Shown piece by piece: positions 18,473 through 27,231 of a stretch of DNA of 64,000 nucleotides. Each line of letters begins with the position of its first letter. The first letter of the stretch is position 1. The stretch comes from Pullulanibacillus sp. KACC 23026 (lineage in GTDB: Bacteria; Bacillota; Bacilli; Bacillales; Sporolactobacillaceae). The notes below the pieces were generated by a model. It had not been told where the DNA came from, did not search any database, and worked only from the letters and a program-made list of their open reading frames with translations. Made by a program: the position numbers and the translations under genes. Location of the stretch: NCBI RefSeq assembly GCF_029094525.1, contig NZ_CP119107.1, positions 2,170,001 to 2,234,000 on the forward strand, in the 5' to 3' direction.

Positions 18473-18967
18473 TTAGGTTCGTTGAAACGATTTATTTTTT
18501 ATGTACCTATAGAAAAGTCCTGTAGTAGTGAGCGTGATGAGAAAAACCATCGAGGAATCATACTGGTTATAGCCGTGCTGTAAGTGGATAACTCCCATCC
18601 ATATAGATAATCTTTCCATAAGGAGACCAACAATCGCCCAACCAATGACATAAGCTATAAATTTAAACTTTTTAATTTTAAATAGTTCGTAAAAATAAAC
18701 ATAGAAGTAACTGAATGTACTAAACGAAAAATAGGTCAAAAGGTCAAACAACTCGTACCTATTCGAATCGTTCACTTTATAAAAGTCGAGCAATCCTCCT
18801 CCTATAGTAAAATCATAAAAGGTTGAGGAAGCAAATCCCCATAACAAAAAAAGAAGGGTGACATCACGAGGAAGCTTTTTAGGAAACAGGAAAAAAGCTC
18901 CATACGCCACAATTAGCAAGACTAAGATGTAAATTTCATTCTTATCGAACTGTTCATAAAGAATCAT
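18473..18967 (-). CDS. CBO0543-family membrane protein
   Basis: 164 aa from the ATG at 18965-18967 after GAGGTGGAG. About five membrane segments. The layout (an opening DKNEIYIL, LPRDVTLLFLLWGF, then GGGLLDFYKVND and YELFDLLTYFSF) resembles the small CBO0543-type family of Bacillota membrane proteins, whose function is unknown. The start overlaps the end of the upstream gene by 14 bp, so the two are translationally coupled and probably act together. They may be linked to spores or the envelope, but nothing in the sequence shows that. Confidence 0.65.
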   Translation of the reverse strand: MILYEQFDKNEIYILVLLIVAYGAFFLFPKKLPRDVTLLFLLWGFASSTFYDFTIGGGLLDFYKVNDSNRYELFDLLTYFSFSTFSYFYVYFYELFKIKKFKFIAYVIGWAIVGLLMERLSIWMGVIHLQHGYNQYDSSMVFLITLTTTGLFYRYIKNKSFQRT

Positions 18968-19433
18968 AACTCTCCACCTCATTATAGGAGACCTTTTTGA
19001 ACCACTTGTAGACGTAGTAGGTCACCAAGTACAACACAAAATAATAAAGGAGATCATATCGGAGATCCCATCTCGTATAGTGGGTAATTTTAAAGTACTC
19101 TGAGATGAGACCAGAGCAGAAGGATACACCTAATACAACCGCAAAAGTGATAAGTGTCTTTGAATAAATTTTGCAGCTTGCTATGTTCAATAAGATTAAT
19201 CCTAATATTGGGATGATGACACTTCGATTTAATAAGTAGGCTGTATAATCCATCCCATTCGTCGGTAATTTGATTCTTTTCATTTCTTCTGCGATGATCC
19301 AGGAGAAGTTTATATTAATGACGAGTAAAAATAAGAAGATGAAGGTATTTTCGACGATGGAGAGCTTCTTTTGTATAATGGCAAATAGGGTGCATACAAG
19401 CCAAGTCATAAAGAAGAAAACAGCGATACCCAT
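18954..19433 (-). CDS. Small membrane protein coupled to the CBO0543-like gene
   Basis: 159 aa with GGGAGGG before the ATG. About five membrane helices, interrupted by a conserved-looking charged loop (FSWIIAEEMKRIKLPTNGMDYTAYLLNR) and a TRWDLRYDLLYYF segment. It looks related in design to the gene it overlaps: a helical membrane protein with an aromatic and acidic motif before the last helices. Family not firmly recognised. First gene of a two-gene unit. Confidence 0.62.
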   Translation of the reverse strand: MGIAVFFFMTWLVCTLFAIIQKKLSIVENTFIFLFLLVININFSWIIAEEMKRIKLPTNGMDYTAYLLNRSVIIPILGLILLNIASCKIYSKTLITFAVVLGVSFCSGLISEYFKITHYTRWDLRYDLLYYFVLYLVTYYVYKWFKKVSYNEVESYDSL

Positions 19434-19615
19434 AATACCCTCCCAGAGCTTTTTGCTTATTATGATCGCCTTTTTTGTGAATTATCCATTGAATTGACTT
19501 CATAACGATCGAACAGAACATTGAAGTTTTAACTAATTGAGGGAAAGCATTAATAGTCAAACTTTTAATTGACCCAATTTCTTAATGAATGACCGGTTTA
19601 AGATGAAAAGCGAAA

Positions 19616-19646
19616 TGGATGGCTAAAAAAAGAGAGAATTGGATGG
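19616..19646 (+). promoter_or_regulatory. Direct repeat, candidate MocR operator (upstream of the 84-aa gene)
   Basis: TGGATGG occurs twice, starting at 19616 and 19640, exactly 24 bp apart, the second as GAATTGGATGGT. The same pair with the same 24-bp spacing lies in front of the mocR gene at 21614/21638. MocR/PdxR proteins are known to bind direct repeats, so a shared operator is inferred. Confidence 0.6.
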
Positions 19647-19706
19647 TTACGTAAACTTCATAACTTATTATTATGAAAGAGTTGAGTTATACTTATTAAC
19701 GTCTAG

Positions 19707-19720
19707 TGAAAGCGTTTAAA
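19707..19720 (+). promoter_or_regulatory. cre-like catabolite site
   Basis: TGAAAGCGTTTAAA matches the CcpA consensus TGWAANCGNTNWCA at 13 of 14 positions, about 80 bp before the 84-aa gene. The remainder of the 365-bp gap before it holds only the MocR-type repeat. Confidence 0.5.
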
Positions 19721-19798
19721 AAAACGATTCGGAGCGTTTCTGTTCTTGCCGGTTTTGATATAACTATTTGGCATTTCTAGGGGAGAGAGGAGATCCAT

Positions 19799-20053
19799 AT
19801 GTTTACTCTTTTTGTCATCGTGATTGTTTTAATTGGGATCGGTGCCATTGTCGGGACTCTGATCGCGGGAAAACAGGTAGAAAAGCAGATCGAAACCATG
19901 GATAAGCTTCCACAAGAAGAACAAGAAAAATATCTTAAGGCCCACCACTTTTCTGATTATAAGAAAAATTTAGGGGTGCTTACGTGGATCTATGTGATTA
20001 CCTTTATAGTGGCGATCATTGGTGCTGCTGTATACATGATCGGTTTTCGTTAA
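19799..20053 (+). CDS. Small two-helix membrane protein
   Basis: 84 aa with GGAGAGAGGAG before the ATG. Two hydrophobic helices (about 3-23 and 60-81) flank a charged Lys/Glu/Gln-rich middle (EKQIETMDKLPQEEQEKYLK). No family recognised. Its upstream region carries a direct repeat identical in spacing to that in front of the neighbouring mocR-type gene, plus a cre-like site, so it is probably a target of that regulator. Why a PLP-sensing regulator would control such a protein is unclear. Confidence 0.7.
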   Translation: MFTLFVIVIVLIGIGAIVGTLIAGKQVEKQIETMDKLPQEEQEKYLKAHHFSDYKKNLGVLTWIYVITFIVAIIGAAVYMIGFR

Positions 20054-20103
20054 TCGGTGGCAAAACCAGATGAAGTCGTCTGCTTAAATTCTTAGAAAGA
20101 AAT

Positions 20104-20136
20104 AAGACTAGGTTCTCATTCCGAGAGCTTAGTCTT
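20104..20136. terminator. Bidirectional hairpin over the mocR stop
   Basis: A 14-bp stem with two G-U pairs (AAGACTAGGTTCTC with GAGAGCTTAGTCTT) between the convergent 84-aa and mocR genes, covering the mocR stop codon at 20129-20131. Confidence 0.6.
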
Positions 20137-21574
20137 GACGAATAGATTTCAATGCGTGAGTAAACCGTTCTATTCCTTTTGTTAGATCTGGAAGATTCCC
20201 TCTGCCAAAGGTAAATCGAATGGTATTTTTCTTGCTTCCCATAACACTTCCAGGCAGGTAAGCCACCCCATTCTTTAGTGATTCTTCTAGAAGCCGTTTT
20301 TCGTTGATTTCTTCATTATGAATCCTGCACCACAAATGAATGCCTCCTTCTGGCGCCAAAAAATCGACTTCATGTCCAGCCTTGAGCTTAAGATTATCCA
20401 TAAGCTGATCGCATCTTAGCTTCAGCTGTTCCTGCAAGTTTTGAATATGTAAGAGAAATTCAGGTGATTGCAAAAAGTTATAAGCGACCCATTGCGGGAA
20501 GATGCTGTGTCCAAAATCAAATTGCTGCTTGGCATCCGCCAATCTCTCCATGACCCGTTTCGGACCAATCACCCATCCAATTCGAAGTCCTGAGGCCACT
20601 ATTTTGGTAAGAGAACTTATATAGAGGACAGTCCCATTCTGATCCATGGATTTTAAGGTTGGGATTAATTTTCCATCAAAGGAGGTCAGACTGTATGGAT
20701 CATCTTCTATAATAGGCAGCCCTAACTCAGAAGATAACTCAAGCAGTCTCTTCCGCCTTGATAGAGACAGGACTGTTCCAGTCGGGTTTTGATAAGTCGG
20801 ATTCACAAACACCATCCGAATGCGATGTTTTTTATGTAAGTCGAGGATATCCTCTGGATTGATCCCATCCTTATCTACAGGAAGGAGAAAGGTTCTTAAC
20901 CCCGCAGATTTGAAAATCGGTAAAGAGTAGAAGTAGGACGGATCTTCAATAGCAACGGCATCACCTGGTTTGAGTAAGCATTCAACAATTAAATGGAGGG
21001 CTTGCTGAGCACCGGATGTAATTAAGATCGATTCCGGATCCGTTTCAATTTGCTTGGTTTGTTTAAGATGATCCGTTATGGTTTCTCTTAATTGCCAATT
21101 TCCTTGTGGATGGTCATAACCTAAGTGGGCTTCAAAAGGGATTTGCGCGAGAATCGTTTGGATTTCTTTTTTGGGAAACAAGTCAGGAGACAATTCTCCG
21201 CTTGAGAGGTTAATCCTATTCGTTTCTTCTTGGGTCTCTTTCCTTATTAATTGCACAAGCGGTAAATTAGGAAGAAAGGATCCGTATTCCACATATCGGC
21301 CCCAATTAGGGATTCGTTTATGTGAAATTCCCCATATATCAGCACTTACCAGTGTGCCGCTGCCTTTGATCCTCGATACCATTCCTGCTGCTCCTAATTC
21401 GTCATACGCCGCCACAACGGTACTTCGATTGACTTCTAGTTCATCGGCTAATTGCCGCTCTGAAGGGAGTTTGCTGCCTGCTGGAAAGTCACCCAATGTG
21501 ATCCCTAGTTCAATATAATCCGCAATTTGCTTATAAATAGGTTTCTTATCCTCCCTATTTGGTCTCCAATCCAT
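20129..21574 (-). CDS. MocR-type regulator (GntR winged helix fused to class I aminotransferase)
   Basis: 481 aa from the ATG at 21572-21574, preceded by GGAGAGG; a TTG six codons earlier is less likely. GntR winged helix about residues 10-80 (PIYKQIADYIELGI, LPSERQLADELEVNRSTVVAAYDEL), then a linker and a full aminotransferase fold, with the PLP lysine in SSLTKIVASGLRIGW at about residue 325. Such proteins sense PLP or an amine and usually control vitamin B6, GABA or taurine genes; none of those is nearby. Paired direct repeats (TGGATGG, 24 bp apart) lie upstream of this gene and of the 84-aa gene at 19799, pointing to autoregulation and control of that gene. Confidence 0.92.
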   Translation of the reverse strand: MDWRPNREDKKPIYKQIADYIELGITLGDFPAGSKLPSERQLADELEVNRSTVVAAYDELGAAGMVSRIKGSGTLVSADIWGISHKRIPNWGRYVEYGSFLPNLPLVQLIRKETQEETNRINLSSGELSPDLFPKKEIQTILAQIPFEAHLGYDHPQGNWQLRETITDHLKQTKQIETDPESILITSGAQQALHLIVECLLKPGDAVAIEDPSYFYSLPIFKSAGLRTFLLPVDKDGINPEDILDLHKKHRIRMVFVNPTYQNPTGTVLSLSRRKRLLELSSELGLPIIEDDPYSLTSFDGKLIPTLKSMDQNGTVLYISSLTKIVASGLRIGWVIGPKRVMERLADAKQQFDFGHSIFPQWVAYNFLQSPEFLLHIQNLQEQLKLRCDQLMDNLKLKAGHEVDFLAPEGGIHLWCRIHNEEINEKRLLEESLKNGVAYLPGSVMGSKKNTIRFTFGRGNLPDLTKGIERFTHALKSIRQD

Positions 21575-21613
21575 TTTTTTCGTCCTCTCCAATTTTAGTT
21601 TATTATATAAAAG

Positions 21614-21644
21614 TGGATGGTTATAGTAAAGGTGAATTGGATGG
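21614..21644. promoter_or_regulatory. Direct repeat, candidate MocR operator (mocR/yfmQ-like divergent region)
   Basis: TGGATGG at 21614 and 21638, 24 bp apart, the second inside GAATTGGATGGT. Spacing and flank match the pair at 19616/19640. It lies 40 bp upstream of the mocR start and could also affect the divergent yfmQ-like gene. Confidence 0.6.
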
Positions 21645-21730
21645 TGCCAAGTGTGAGGTGGCGGTTTATGATAAGAGTGTCATCTCTATTAGAGAGCCAT
21701 TTTTTTTAAAAGAGAGAGAGGCGTTTTAAT

Positions 21731-22156
21731 ATGGCAACATGGGAATGGATATTAATCATTATATTGGCGGCAAAATTAATCCTGATTGTCGTCACACTCA
21801 TCTCACCTCCGCCTTTTGTTAAGGATTGGTTCGTTAGTCGTTTCGAATTACATCCTGTGCTTAGCGAGGCATCCGTTAGCGTTCTCTTCAACGAGAAGCC
21901 TATGGTGGGTAAGGAGAAGCAACAAATCATTGAGTATTTCAACCAAGCAACCTTTTTAAAAAAATACGATTGGATTCCAAAGAAAGATGAAACGCTGCCA
22001 TTGGTTATTGAGAGTGAGGAGGGAAATAGACGGATTACGTACCGTTTATATAGTCATGACTCTCGGGTAGATGTATTTAAAACCTATAAGAATAAAGTGG
22101 TGGCCTATTACATTAGATCTGATAATCTGTCTGAGGCGATTTCCTGCGCCCGTTAG
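21731..22156 (+). CDS. YfmQ-family protein
   Basis: 141 aa: one N-terminal transmembrane helix (about 4-24) and a soluble domain. It resembles Bacillus YfmQ in its opening, the VxWLVSRFELHxxLS-like stretch (DWFVSRFELHPVLSEASV), the FNQATFLKKY segment and the end (VDVFKTYKNKVVAYYIRSDNL). Function unknown in the family. Divergent from the mocR-type gene, with the candidate MocR operator between them, so shared regulation is possible. RBS GAGAGAGAGG is somewhat distant. Confidence 0.78.
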   Translation: MATWEWILIIILAAKLILIVVTLISPPPFVKDWFVSRFELHPVLSEASVSVLFNEKPMVGKEKQQIIEYFNQATFLKKYDWIPKKDETLPLVIESEEGNRRITYRLYSHDSRVDVFKTYKNKVVAYYIRSDNLSEAISCAR

Positions 22157-22193
22157 ATCATCTTGTAAACTTATTATTAAGAGAATGGTTACC

Positions 22194-22229
22194 TTAAGTC
22201 ACTTTATTTTCCAATATAAAGTGGCTTAT
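22194..22229 (+). terminator. Hairpin after the yfmQ-like gene
   Basis: Twelve paired bases (TAAGTCACTTTAT with ATAAAGTGGCTTA, one wobble) then a T-rich stretch, about 40 bp after the stop codon. Confidence 0.6.
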
Positions 22230-22339
22230 TTGTATGTTGAATATATCTGAAGATTCGTGAGTTTTTTTCAAAAAAAATTATATTGTATAATAGATTAAGT
22301 GAAAGATTATCGATTAGGCACTTACTATCATTTTTACCT

Positions 22340-22419
22340 TGAAAGTGAAGGATGAACGGAAATCTAGTTGGCTCCTTTTTAATAGATCTCTTGGACGGGC
22401 AGAACTAGATCGTCTTTCA
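22340..22419 (+). other. Structured leader upstream of the SEC-C protein gene
   Basis: Nested inverted repeats: outer TGAAAG (22340) with CTTTCA (22414) and inner ATCTAGTT (22362) with AACTAGAT (22403). A TATAAT lies upstream at about 22285, so this would be in the 5' leader of the gene at 22480. No known riboswitch recognised. Confidence 0.4.
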
Positions 22420-22479
22420 TACAAGCAGTAGTAGAGTGTTTAGTGTAAATAAGTAAGTCATAACAAGAAGGTGGAAGTA

Positions 22480-23694
22480 TTGAGCAACAAGGCGAATATC
22501 AACTTAGAAGAGGCTATGAATCACCCATTATCCGGATTAAAAGATTTGATCAAAGCAGAAGAGGAAAAGCAACAGAAGAAAGAATGGCAAGCGATTCAAA
22601 TTCCTTTTTCTTTGGAAGACGCTCTTACGAATTATACGAAGAGTGATTGTGATGACATTAGGAAACGTTATGATATCAAGAAAGCAAGCAATCTTAAGAA
22701 GGCGGACCTCATTGCTGTTTTGAGTGAGCGGATCCCTGAGCATTTGGAGAATTATATCCAATTATGGGACTCCGAACGGTTTGACTGGCTGATTAAGATT
22801 GCAGCAAATGATGGTCAACTCCTCGCACCAGGTTTAACAGATGGGCAAATTGACTATTTTCGTAGTACTGGTCTGATTTATACAGGGATTTATGAGGGAA
22901 AGAAGATTGCGGTGGTTCCACAAGATGTCATCGAATCCATTAAAGCCTTAAAAACAAACATCAAATTAAGGGCCGCAATAAAGAAAAATACTGAATGGAT
23001 CAAGCTTGCGCGCGGTTTATTATATTATTATGGAACGCTTGATACCGAGCAGCTAGTAGGTTTCCTTGAATCGTACATGAAAAAAAAGGTTCCTTTTGAC
23101 GACTTCCAAAAAGTGCTTGAAGAGGCTAACCGTTTTAAAAGAGAACATACTTACAGTGAAGAAGGCTTTTCTAATATTAGAGTCTTGGATCCAGCTAGAA
23201 TTAAACGAGAGCAACAAGTAAGAACGACGATCCCTTATTATCCATTTTCAAAACATCAGTTATTGGTTGCAGGAGAATCCGGGTTTATTGACCGAAACAG
23301 AAGCTTTGTTCAATTCACCCAATTTCTCATTGGAAATTTCCAGGTTGATCATCATAAGGCCGTTGAACTAGTGGATGAATGTGTGTTTCTTACTAAGATT
23401 GGTGAGACACCTAATTTGATCCTCCAGTTTTTAAGTCAGCAGCTTGAGTCGATCAGCACGGAAGCTTTACAAGCCCTTATGAAACAAGTGGTGTCCTTTA
23501 TGAACAACACAAGGGAATGGTTTCTAAAAGGGTATACGTCAGAAGAGGTTGCGGCACAAGAGAAAGAGAATCAACGACACTTAACCATGGCCTCGAACCG
23601 TTCTTCGCAAACGGTGAAAGTCGTAAAAGTGGGCCGTAATGATCCTTGTCCTTGCGGGAGCGGGAGCAAATATAAAAAATGTTGTGGCAGATAA
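22480..23694 (+). CDS. SEC-C zinc-motif protein of unknown function
   Basis: 404 aa if it starts at the TTG at 22480, placed 8 nt after AAGGTGG; a GTG three codons earlier is possible. Soluble and mostly helical. A SAP/Rho-N-like helical patch is seen near residues 50-80 ([24 protein letters not shown]). The last 20 residues are a SEC-C motif ([17 protein letters not shown]), a zinc-binding module that in SecA contacts SecB and ribosomes. The middle is unassigned. Similar Bacillales proteins carry the SEC-C tail but no known activity. It has its own structured leader and terminator. Confidence 0.78.
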   Translation: MSNKANINLEEAMNHPLSGLKDLIKAEEEKQQKKEWQAIQIPFSLEDALTNYTKSDCDDIRKRYDIKKASNLKKADLIAVLSERIPEHLENYIQLWDSERFDWLIKIAANDGQLLAPGLTDGQIDYFRSTGLIYTGIYEGKKIAVVPQDVIESIKALKTNIKLRAAIKKNTEWIKLARGLLYYYGTLDTEQLVGFLESYMKKKVPFDDFQKVLEEANRFKREHTYSEEGFSNIRVLDPARIKREQQVRTTIPYYPFSKHQLLVAGESGFIDRNRSFVQFTQFLIGNFQVDHHKAVELVDECVFLTKIGETPNLILQFLSQQLESISTEALQALMKQVVSFMNNTREWFLKGYTSEEVAAQEKENQRHLTMASNRSSQTVKVVKVGRNDPCPCGSGSKYKKCCGR

Positions 23695-23727
23695 GTGACG
23701 AGACAGACTTGACAACACAATATGAAG

Positions 23728-23765
23728 AAAAACTAGACAAGAACTGATTCTTGTCTAGTTTTTTT
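23728..23765 (+). terminator. Rho-independent terminator
   Basis: Perfect stem AAAACTAGACAAGAA/TTCTTGTCTAGTTTT with a 4-nt loop and a run of T, shortly after the SEC-C gene. Confidence 0.92.
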
Positions 23766-24002
23766 CATACACCAGGAAATTATAAATGTCTCAACTTGGA
23801 TAACTCGCCACTTAGAATGTATATCGTGCTAACTTGTGTGAATTCCGAAATTATAAGCATTTTACGCAAAATCACTTGAAGCAAACAAATCGGATGTATC
23901 AAGTGGCGGAGTCAAGTCGTCGTTTTGCAATTCCCGCAGGACTCTAGTTTACGCTTCTAGAGGGTCAACTTTTAAGGACTGTAATTTTTAAAATAATTAA
24001 TA

Positions 24003-24016
24003 TGTAAGCACTTGCA
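24003..24016 (+). promoter_or_regulatory. cre-like site upstream of the xylosidase
   Basis: TGTAAGCACTTGCA matches TGWAANCGNTNWCA at 12 of 14 positions and precedes the XylR-like palindrome. Glucose repression of a xylosidase would be expected. The 420-bp gap holds no gene. Confidence 0.4.
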
Positions 24017-24043
24017 TCGTGCGTCATTTATTGTTATGGTTTA

Positions 24044-24068
24044 ACTTAGTTTATTACATAAACTAAGT
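24044..24068. promoter_or_regulatory. XylR-like operator palindrome
   Basis: Perfect 11-bp inverted repeat ACTTAGTTTAT/ATAAACTAAGT around TAC. Its half-site TTAGTTT equals that of the Bacillus XylR operator, with a shorter centre. It lies 120 bp before the GH43 gene. No xylR gene is in the window. Confidence 0.6.
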
Positions 24069-24188
24069 GCCGGCGAATGACTCAAAAAGAACAGGACAAT
24101 TTTCACCAATAAGAAAGAGTAGATGGACCGCCAACCTTTCAATAGGTGGTCCTGGACTTCATATTGATTAATGTGAGGAGAGAACTGA

Positions 24189-25736
24189 ATGAAAACCTTT
24201 CAAAATCCCATTCTACCAGGCTTTTATCCGGATCCATCGATATGCAGAGTAAACGAAGACTATTATCTTGTCACTTCCTCTTTTGCTTATTATCCAGGTG
24301 TGCCGATTTTTCACAGCCGCGATTTAGTAAACTGGGAACAGATTGGACATGTCTTAGATCGGCCTTCACAGCTTTCTTTAGATGGACAAAGACAATCTCG
24401 GGGTATCTTTGCTCCAACGCTTCGTTTCTCTAATGGCATTTATTATATGATTACAACAAATGTTGATGCAGGGGGCAATTTCTTGGTAACGGCAACCGAT
24501 CCAGCCGGTCCATGGTCAGAACCTTATTTTCTAGATGCACCGGGAATTGATCCCTCCTTATTTTTTGATGATGATGGGAAGGTTTATTACATTGGAACAC
24601 GTCCGGCTCCAGAAGGGGTTAAGTATGATGGCAATTGGGAAATCTGGCTTCAAGAACTCGATTTACAAACAATGAGATTAGTTGGAGATTCAGTCGGATT
24701 GTGGAGAGGGGCCTTAAGAGAGGTGATCTGGCCAGAAGGTCCGCATCTATATAAAGTGAATGGGAAGTATTACCTTCTGATTTCAGAAGCTGGAACAGGA
24801 CATCATCATGCTGTTTCGATTGCCCGCAGTGAGTCCGTCACAGGTCCTTATATTGGCAACCCAGGGAATCCAGTATTGACTCATCGACACTTAGGTAAAG
24901 ATTATCCTGTGGTCAATGTCGGCCATTGTGACCTTGTCGAGACACAAAATGGCGAATGGTGGGCAGTGGGGCTCGCCTCAAGAATTTATGGTGGCTATTT
25001 TCGAAACCTTGGAAGAGAGACTTTCTTAATTCCAGTGACGTGGGAGGACGGCTGGCCGATTTTTAGCCCGGGGACTGGAAAAGTGGAAATGACTTATCCG
25101 ATTCCGAATTTAGCTGAAAGTAAGGTGAATCATTCACCAGCCTGTGATCATTTTGATGGAGAAACGCTTGATTATAAATGGAACTTTATTAGAACGCTGA
25201 GAGAACCTTTTTATAGTTTAAACAACCGCCTCGGCTATCTCAGTCTAAAAGTCAGACCGGACCGTATGAGTGAACTAACACAGCCCAGCTTTGTTGGGAG
25301 AAGACAACAACATATTCATTTTGTTGCCTCTACATGTCTAGAATTTGAACCTGCAAATGGGGATGAAGAAGCAGGGATTGTCCTTTTACAAAGCCACACA
25401 TTCCATTTTCGCTTTATTTGTACAAGGAATGGTCATGATAAACTCATTCGTTTAGTTAAATGTGAAGATGGGCATGAACAGATTTTGAAGGAACAGACGG
25501 TTAGTGCCTCAAAATGGTATTTCAAGGTCGAAGCACATGGACAAGACTACAGCTTTAGTTACGGTGATGGCGGCCCCGATTATGTCCCATTGATTGAGGA
25601 CGTTGATGGAAGAATTTTGAGTACAGATGTAGCTGGAGGATTTGTTGGTACGGTGCTTGGCATGTATGCAAGTTCAAATGGAAAGGTCAGTTCCAACACG
25701 GCGGATTTTGATTGGTTCGAATATGTAGGATTGTAA
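24189..25736 (+). CDS. xynB: GH43 beta-xylosidase
   Basis: 515 aa, no signal peptide, so intracellular. N-terminal five-bladed propeller with the GH43 catalytic residues: base D15 (FYPDPSI), pKa modulator D121 (GIDPSLFF) and acid E183 (WPEGPHLYK). The C-terminal beta-sandwich from about residue 320 (FDGETLDYKWNFIRT) is the domain that shapes the +1 pocket in this subfamily. It releases xylose from xylo-oligosaccharides, possibly arabinose as well. A XylR-like operator and cre-like site lie upstream and a terminator follows, so it is a single-gene unit. No xylose transporter or isomerase gene is adjacent. Confidence 0.93.
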   Translation: MKTFQNPILPGFYPDPSICRVNEDYYLVTSSFAYYPGVPIFHSRDLVNWEQIGHVLDRPSQLSLDGQRQSRGIFAPTLRFSNGIYYMITTNVDAGGNFLVTATDPAGPWSEPYFLDAPGIDPSLFFDDDGKVYYIGTRPAPEGVKYDGNWEIWLQELDLQTMRLVGDSVGLWRGALREVIWPEGPHLYKVNGKYYLLISEAGTGHHHAVSIARSESVTGPYIGNPGNPVLTHRHLGKDYPVVNVGHCDLVETQNGEWWAVGLASRIYGGYFRNLGRETFLIPVTWEDGWPIFSPGTGKVEMTYPIPNLAESKVNHSPACDHFDGETLDYKWNFIRTLREPFYSLNNRLGYLSLKVRPDRMSELTQPSFVGRRQQHIHFVASTCLEFEPANGDEEAGIVLLQSHTFHFRFICTRNGHDKLIRLVKCEDGHEQILKEQTVSASKWYFKVEAHGQDYSFSYGDGGPDYVPLIEDVDGRILSTDVAGGFVGTVLGMYASSNGKVSSNTADFDWFEYVGL

Positions 25737-25796
25737 GAGTTTTTGAGTGGTATAAAGAACTCTGGGTAAGCAAGGCCATAATTTTATAGAATACAT

Positions 25797-25828
25797 AAAA
25801 AGCGATCTCTCTTGAGGGATCGCTTTTT
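25797..25828 (+). terminator. Terminator of the xylosidase gene
   Basis: AAAAAGCGATC pairs with GATCGCTTTTT around a short loop, 60 bp after the stop. The following sequence up to 26052 shows no gene. Confidence 0.88.
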
Positions 25829-26052
25829 AAAAACTTCCGAACTGCAAAACACACAATCGGTAGAATATTTAGTAAAATAATAATATGGAGATGATTTCAA
25901 TAGAATGGTAAAGTCAATCTGTCCTAGCCATGTCTTTGTTCTACTATCAGTAAGTGGTGCTTAAAATCTTAAGAGAAAGGAAGTGATTTTCTCCGCAAGC
26001 AAGCTTCAAGCGAAGTTTTTCAAATCAACCAATTAAAGGGAGGAAATGCCTT

Positions 26053-26910
26053 ATGAAGAAAGGGAAAATCGGCGTTCAAATGTATAACCTTAAGAAGACT
26101 GTTGAAGAGATTGGTGCCTATGAAACGCTGAGAAAAATAAATGAATTGGGCTTTTCAGCAGTGGAAGTGACTCAGATTCAAATGACGGAGAAAAATGTGG
26201 CAGAACTTCGAAGAGCGAGTCAAGATTTTGACATCAAAATCGCTGCCATTTCCGCTCCATTAGATCGTTCTCCAGGCCGATCAGGTGAATCCTTAACAAC
26301 CGATTTTGATAAGATTGTGAATGACTGTCGAACACTTGATTGTGAGTTTATCCGAATTGGGATGATGCCTGTTGAACTGATGGGGCAAAAGAACGCGGTG
26401 CTAGAATACATACAAAAGGCCGAAGAAATGGCTGAACGTTTAAGCGAGTATGGGATTGATTTGTATTACCATAACCACCATATCGAATTTGAGAAATATG
26501 ATGGTGAATGCTTACTGGATATTATGAAGAAAAATACGTCCCGGCTTGGTTTTGAGCTCGATGTTCATTGGATTCAGCGTGGCGGTGAGAATCCGGTGAA
26601 TGTGATTAACCGTTTTGATGGACGTGTCGCCTTAATCCATTTAAAAGATTATCGAATCGGCCAAATCGATTTATCAGGAAATGATTCTCAGAAACCAGGT
26701 GGATTTCATCATCAATTCACTAACATTATCCAATTTGCCGAACTTGGACAAGGGAATCTTGATATCAAAGCGATCATTGAAGCGGGGCTTCAAAGTGGAG
26801 CACAGTATTTTCTAATTGAACAGGATGATACGTATGGCCGTGATCCGTTCGACTGTCTTAAGGATTCAGCCAATTATTTAAGAGAACTCGGTTACTCGGA
26901 ATGGTTTTAA
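26053..26910 (+). CDS. Xylose-isomerase-like TIM-barrel protein (sugar phosphate isomerase/epimerase)
   Basis: 285 aa, soluble, with GGGAGGAAATG-type ribosome site. It has the AP-endonuclease-2/xylose-isomerase-like barrel: GVQMYNLK start, ELGFSAVEV, LYYHNHHIEFE (metal His/Glu), FELDVHWIQRGG, VALIHLKDY and FLIEQDD. These give the usual Glu, Asp, His, Glu metal ligands for an isomerase, epimerase or dehydratase on a sugar or inositol derivative (IolE/IolI-like). The substrate is unknown. It stands alone after the xylosidase, but a 316-bp gap and a terminator separate them, so a pathway link is only suggested. Confidence 0.8.
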   Translation: MKKGKIGVQMYNLKKTVEEIGAYETLRKINELGFSAVEVTQIQMTEKNVAELRRASQDFDIKIAAISAPLDRSPGRSGESLTTDFDKIVNDCRTLDCEFIRIGMMPVELMGQKNAVLEYIQKAEEMAERLSEYGIDLYYHNHHIEFEKYDGECLLDIMKKNTSRLGFELDVHWIQRGGENPVNVINRFDGRVALIHLKDYRIGQIDLSGNDSQKPGGFHHQFTNIIQFAELGQGNLDIKAIIEAGLQSGAQYFLIEQDDTYGRDPFDCLKDSANYLRELGYSEWF

Positions 26911-27054
26911 TGAAGGCGATGGAACTTGGGAGGCCTTATCAGTCAAATTAGGTACATGACTGCCCATTTCCGAGATTAATGGGGTAACTAAGTGCTGAAT
27001 CGTCTCCTAAGGCGCGTTTAACGGCGCCGCCAACTAAATGAAAATGGGATAGCC

Positions 27055-27100
27055 TTAATTTCAGGCTAGCGTATTCAGGTTACGCTTACCCTGAAATTAA
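27055..27100 (+). repeat. Third copy of the intergenic repeat, inside a hairpin
   Basis: TTAATTTCAGG and CCTGAAATTAA form a perfect 11-bp stem. The loop contains CTAGCGTATTCAGGTTACGC, a relative of the two copies at 11611-11688. The rest of the 320-bp gap before dhaK holds only a 7-bp hairpin (AAAGGAA/TTCCTTT, 27130-27157) and TATAAT boxes near 27172 and 27195. Confidence 0.5.
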
Positions 27101-27231
27101 CTGGATCAATAGAGTATTTGTCATTTTTTAAAGGAATTTTGCAGACAAATTTCCTTTAACGATAAGTGAACTATAATTTTTTTAGTCAGCAAATAGTATA
27201 ATCAACTACTTTAAAGGAGGCTCGTATTAGC

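Noticed and set aside
19315-19560. Minus-strand 81-aa frame upstream of the membrane-protein pair.
   Set aside because: Overlaps the conserved start and ribosome site of the 159-aa gene in another frame and has no support.
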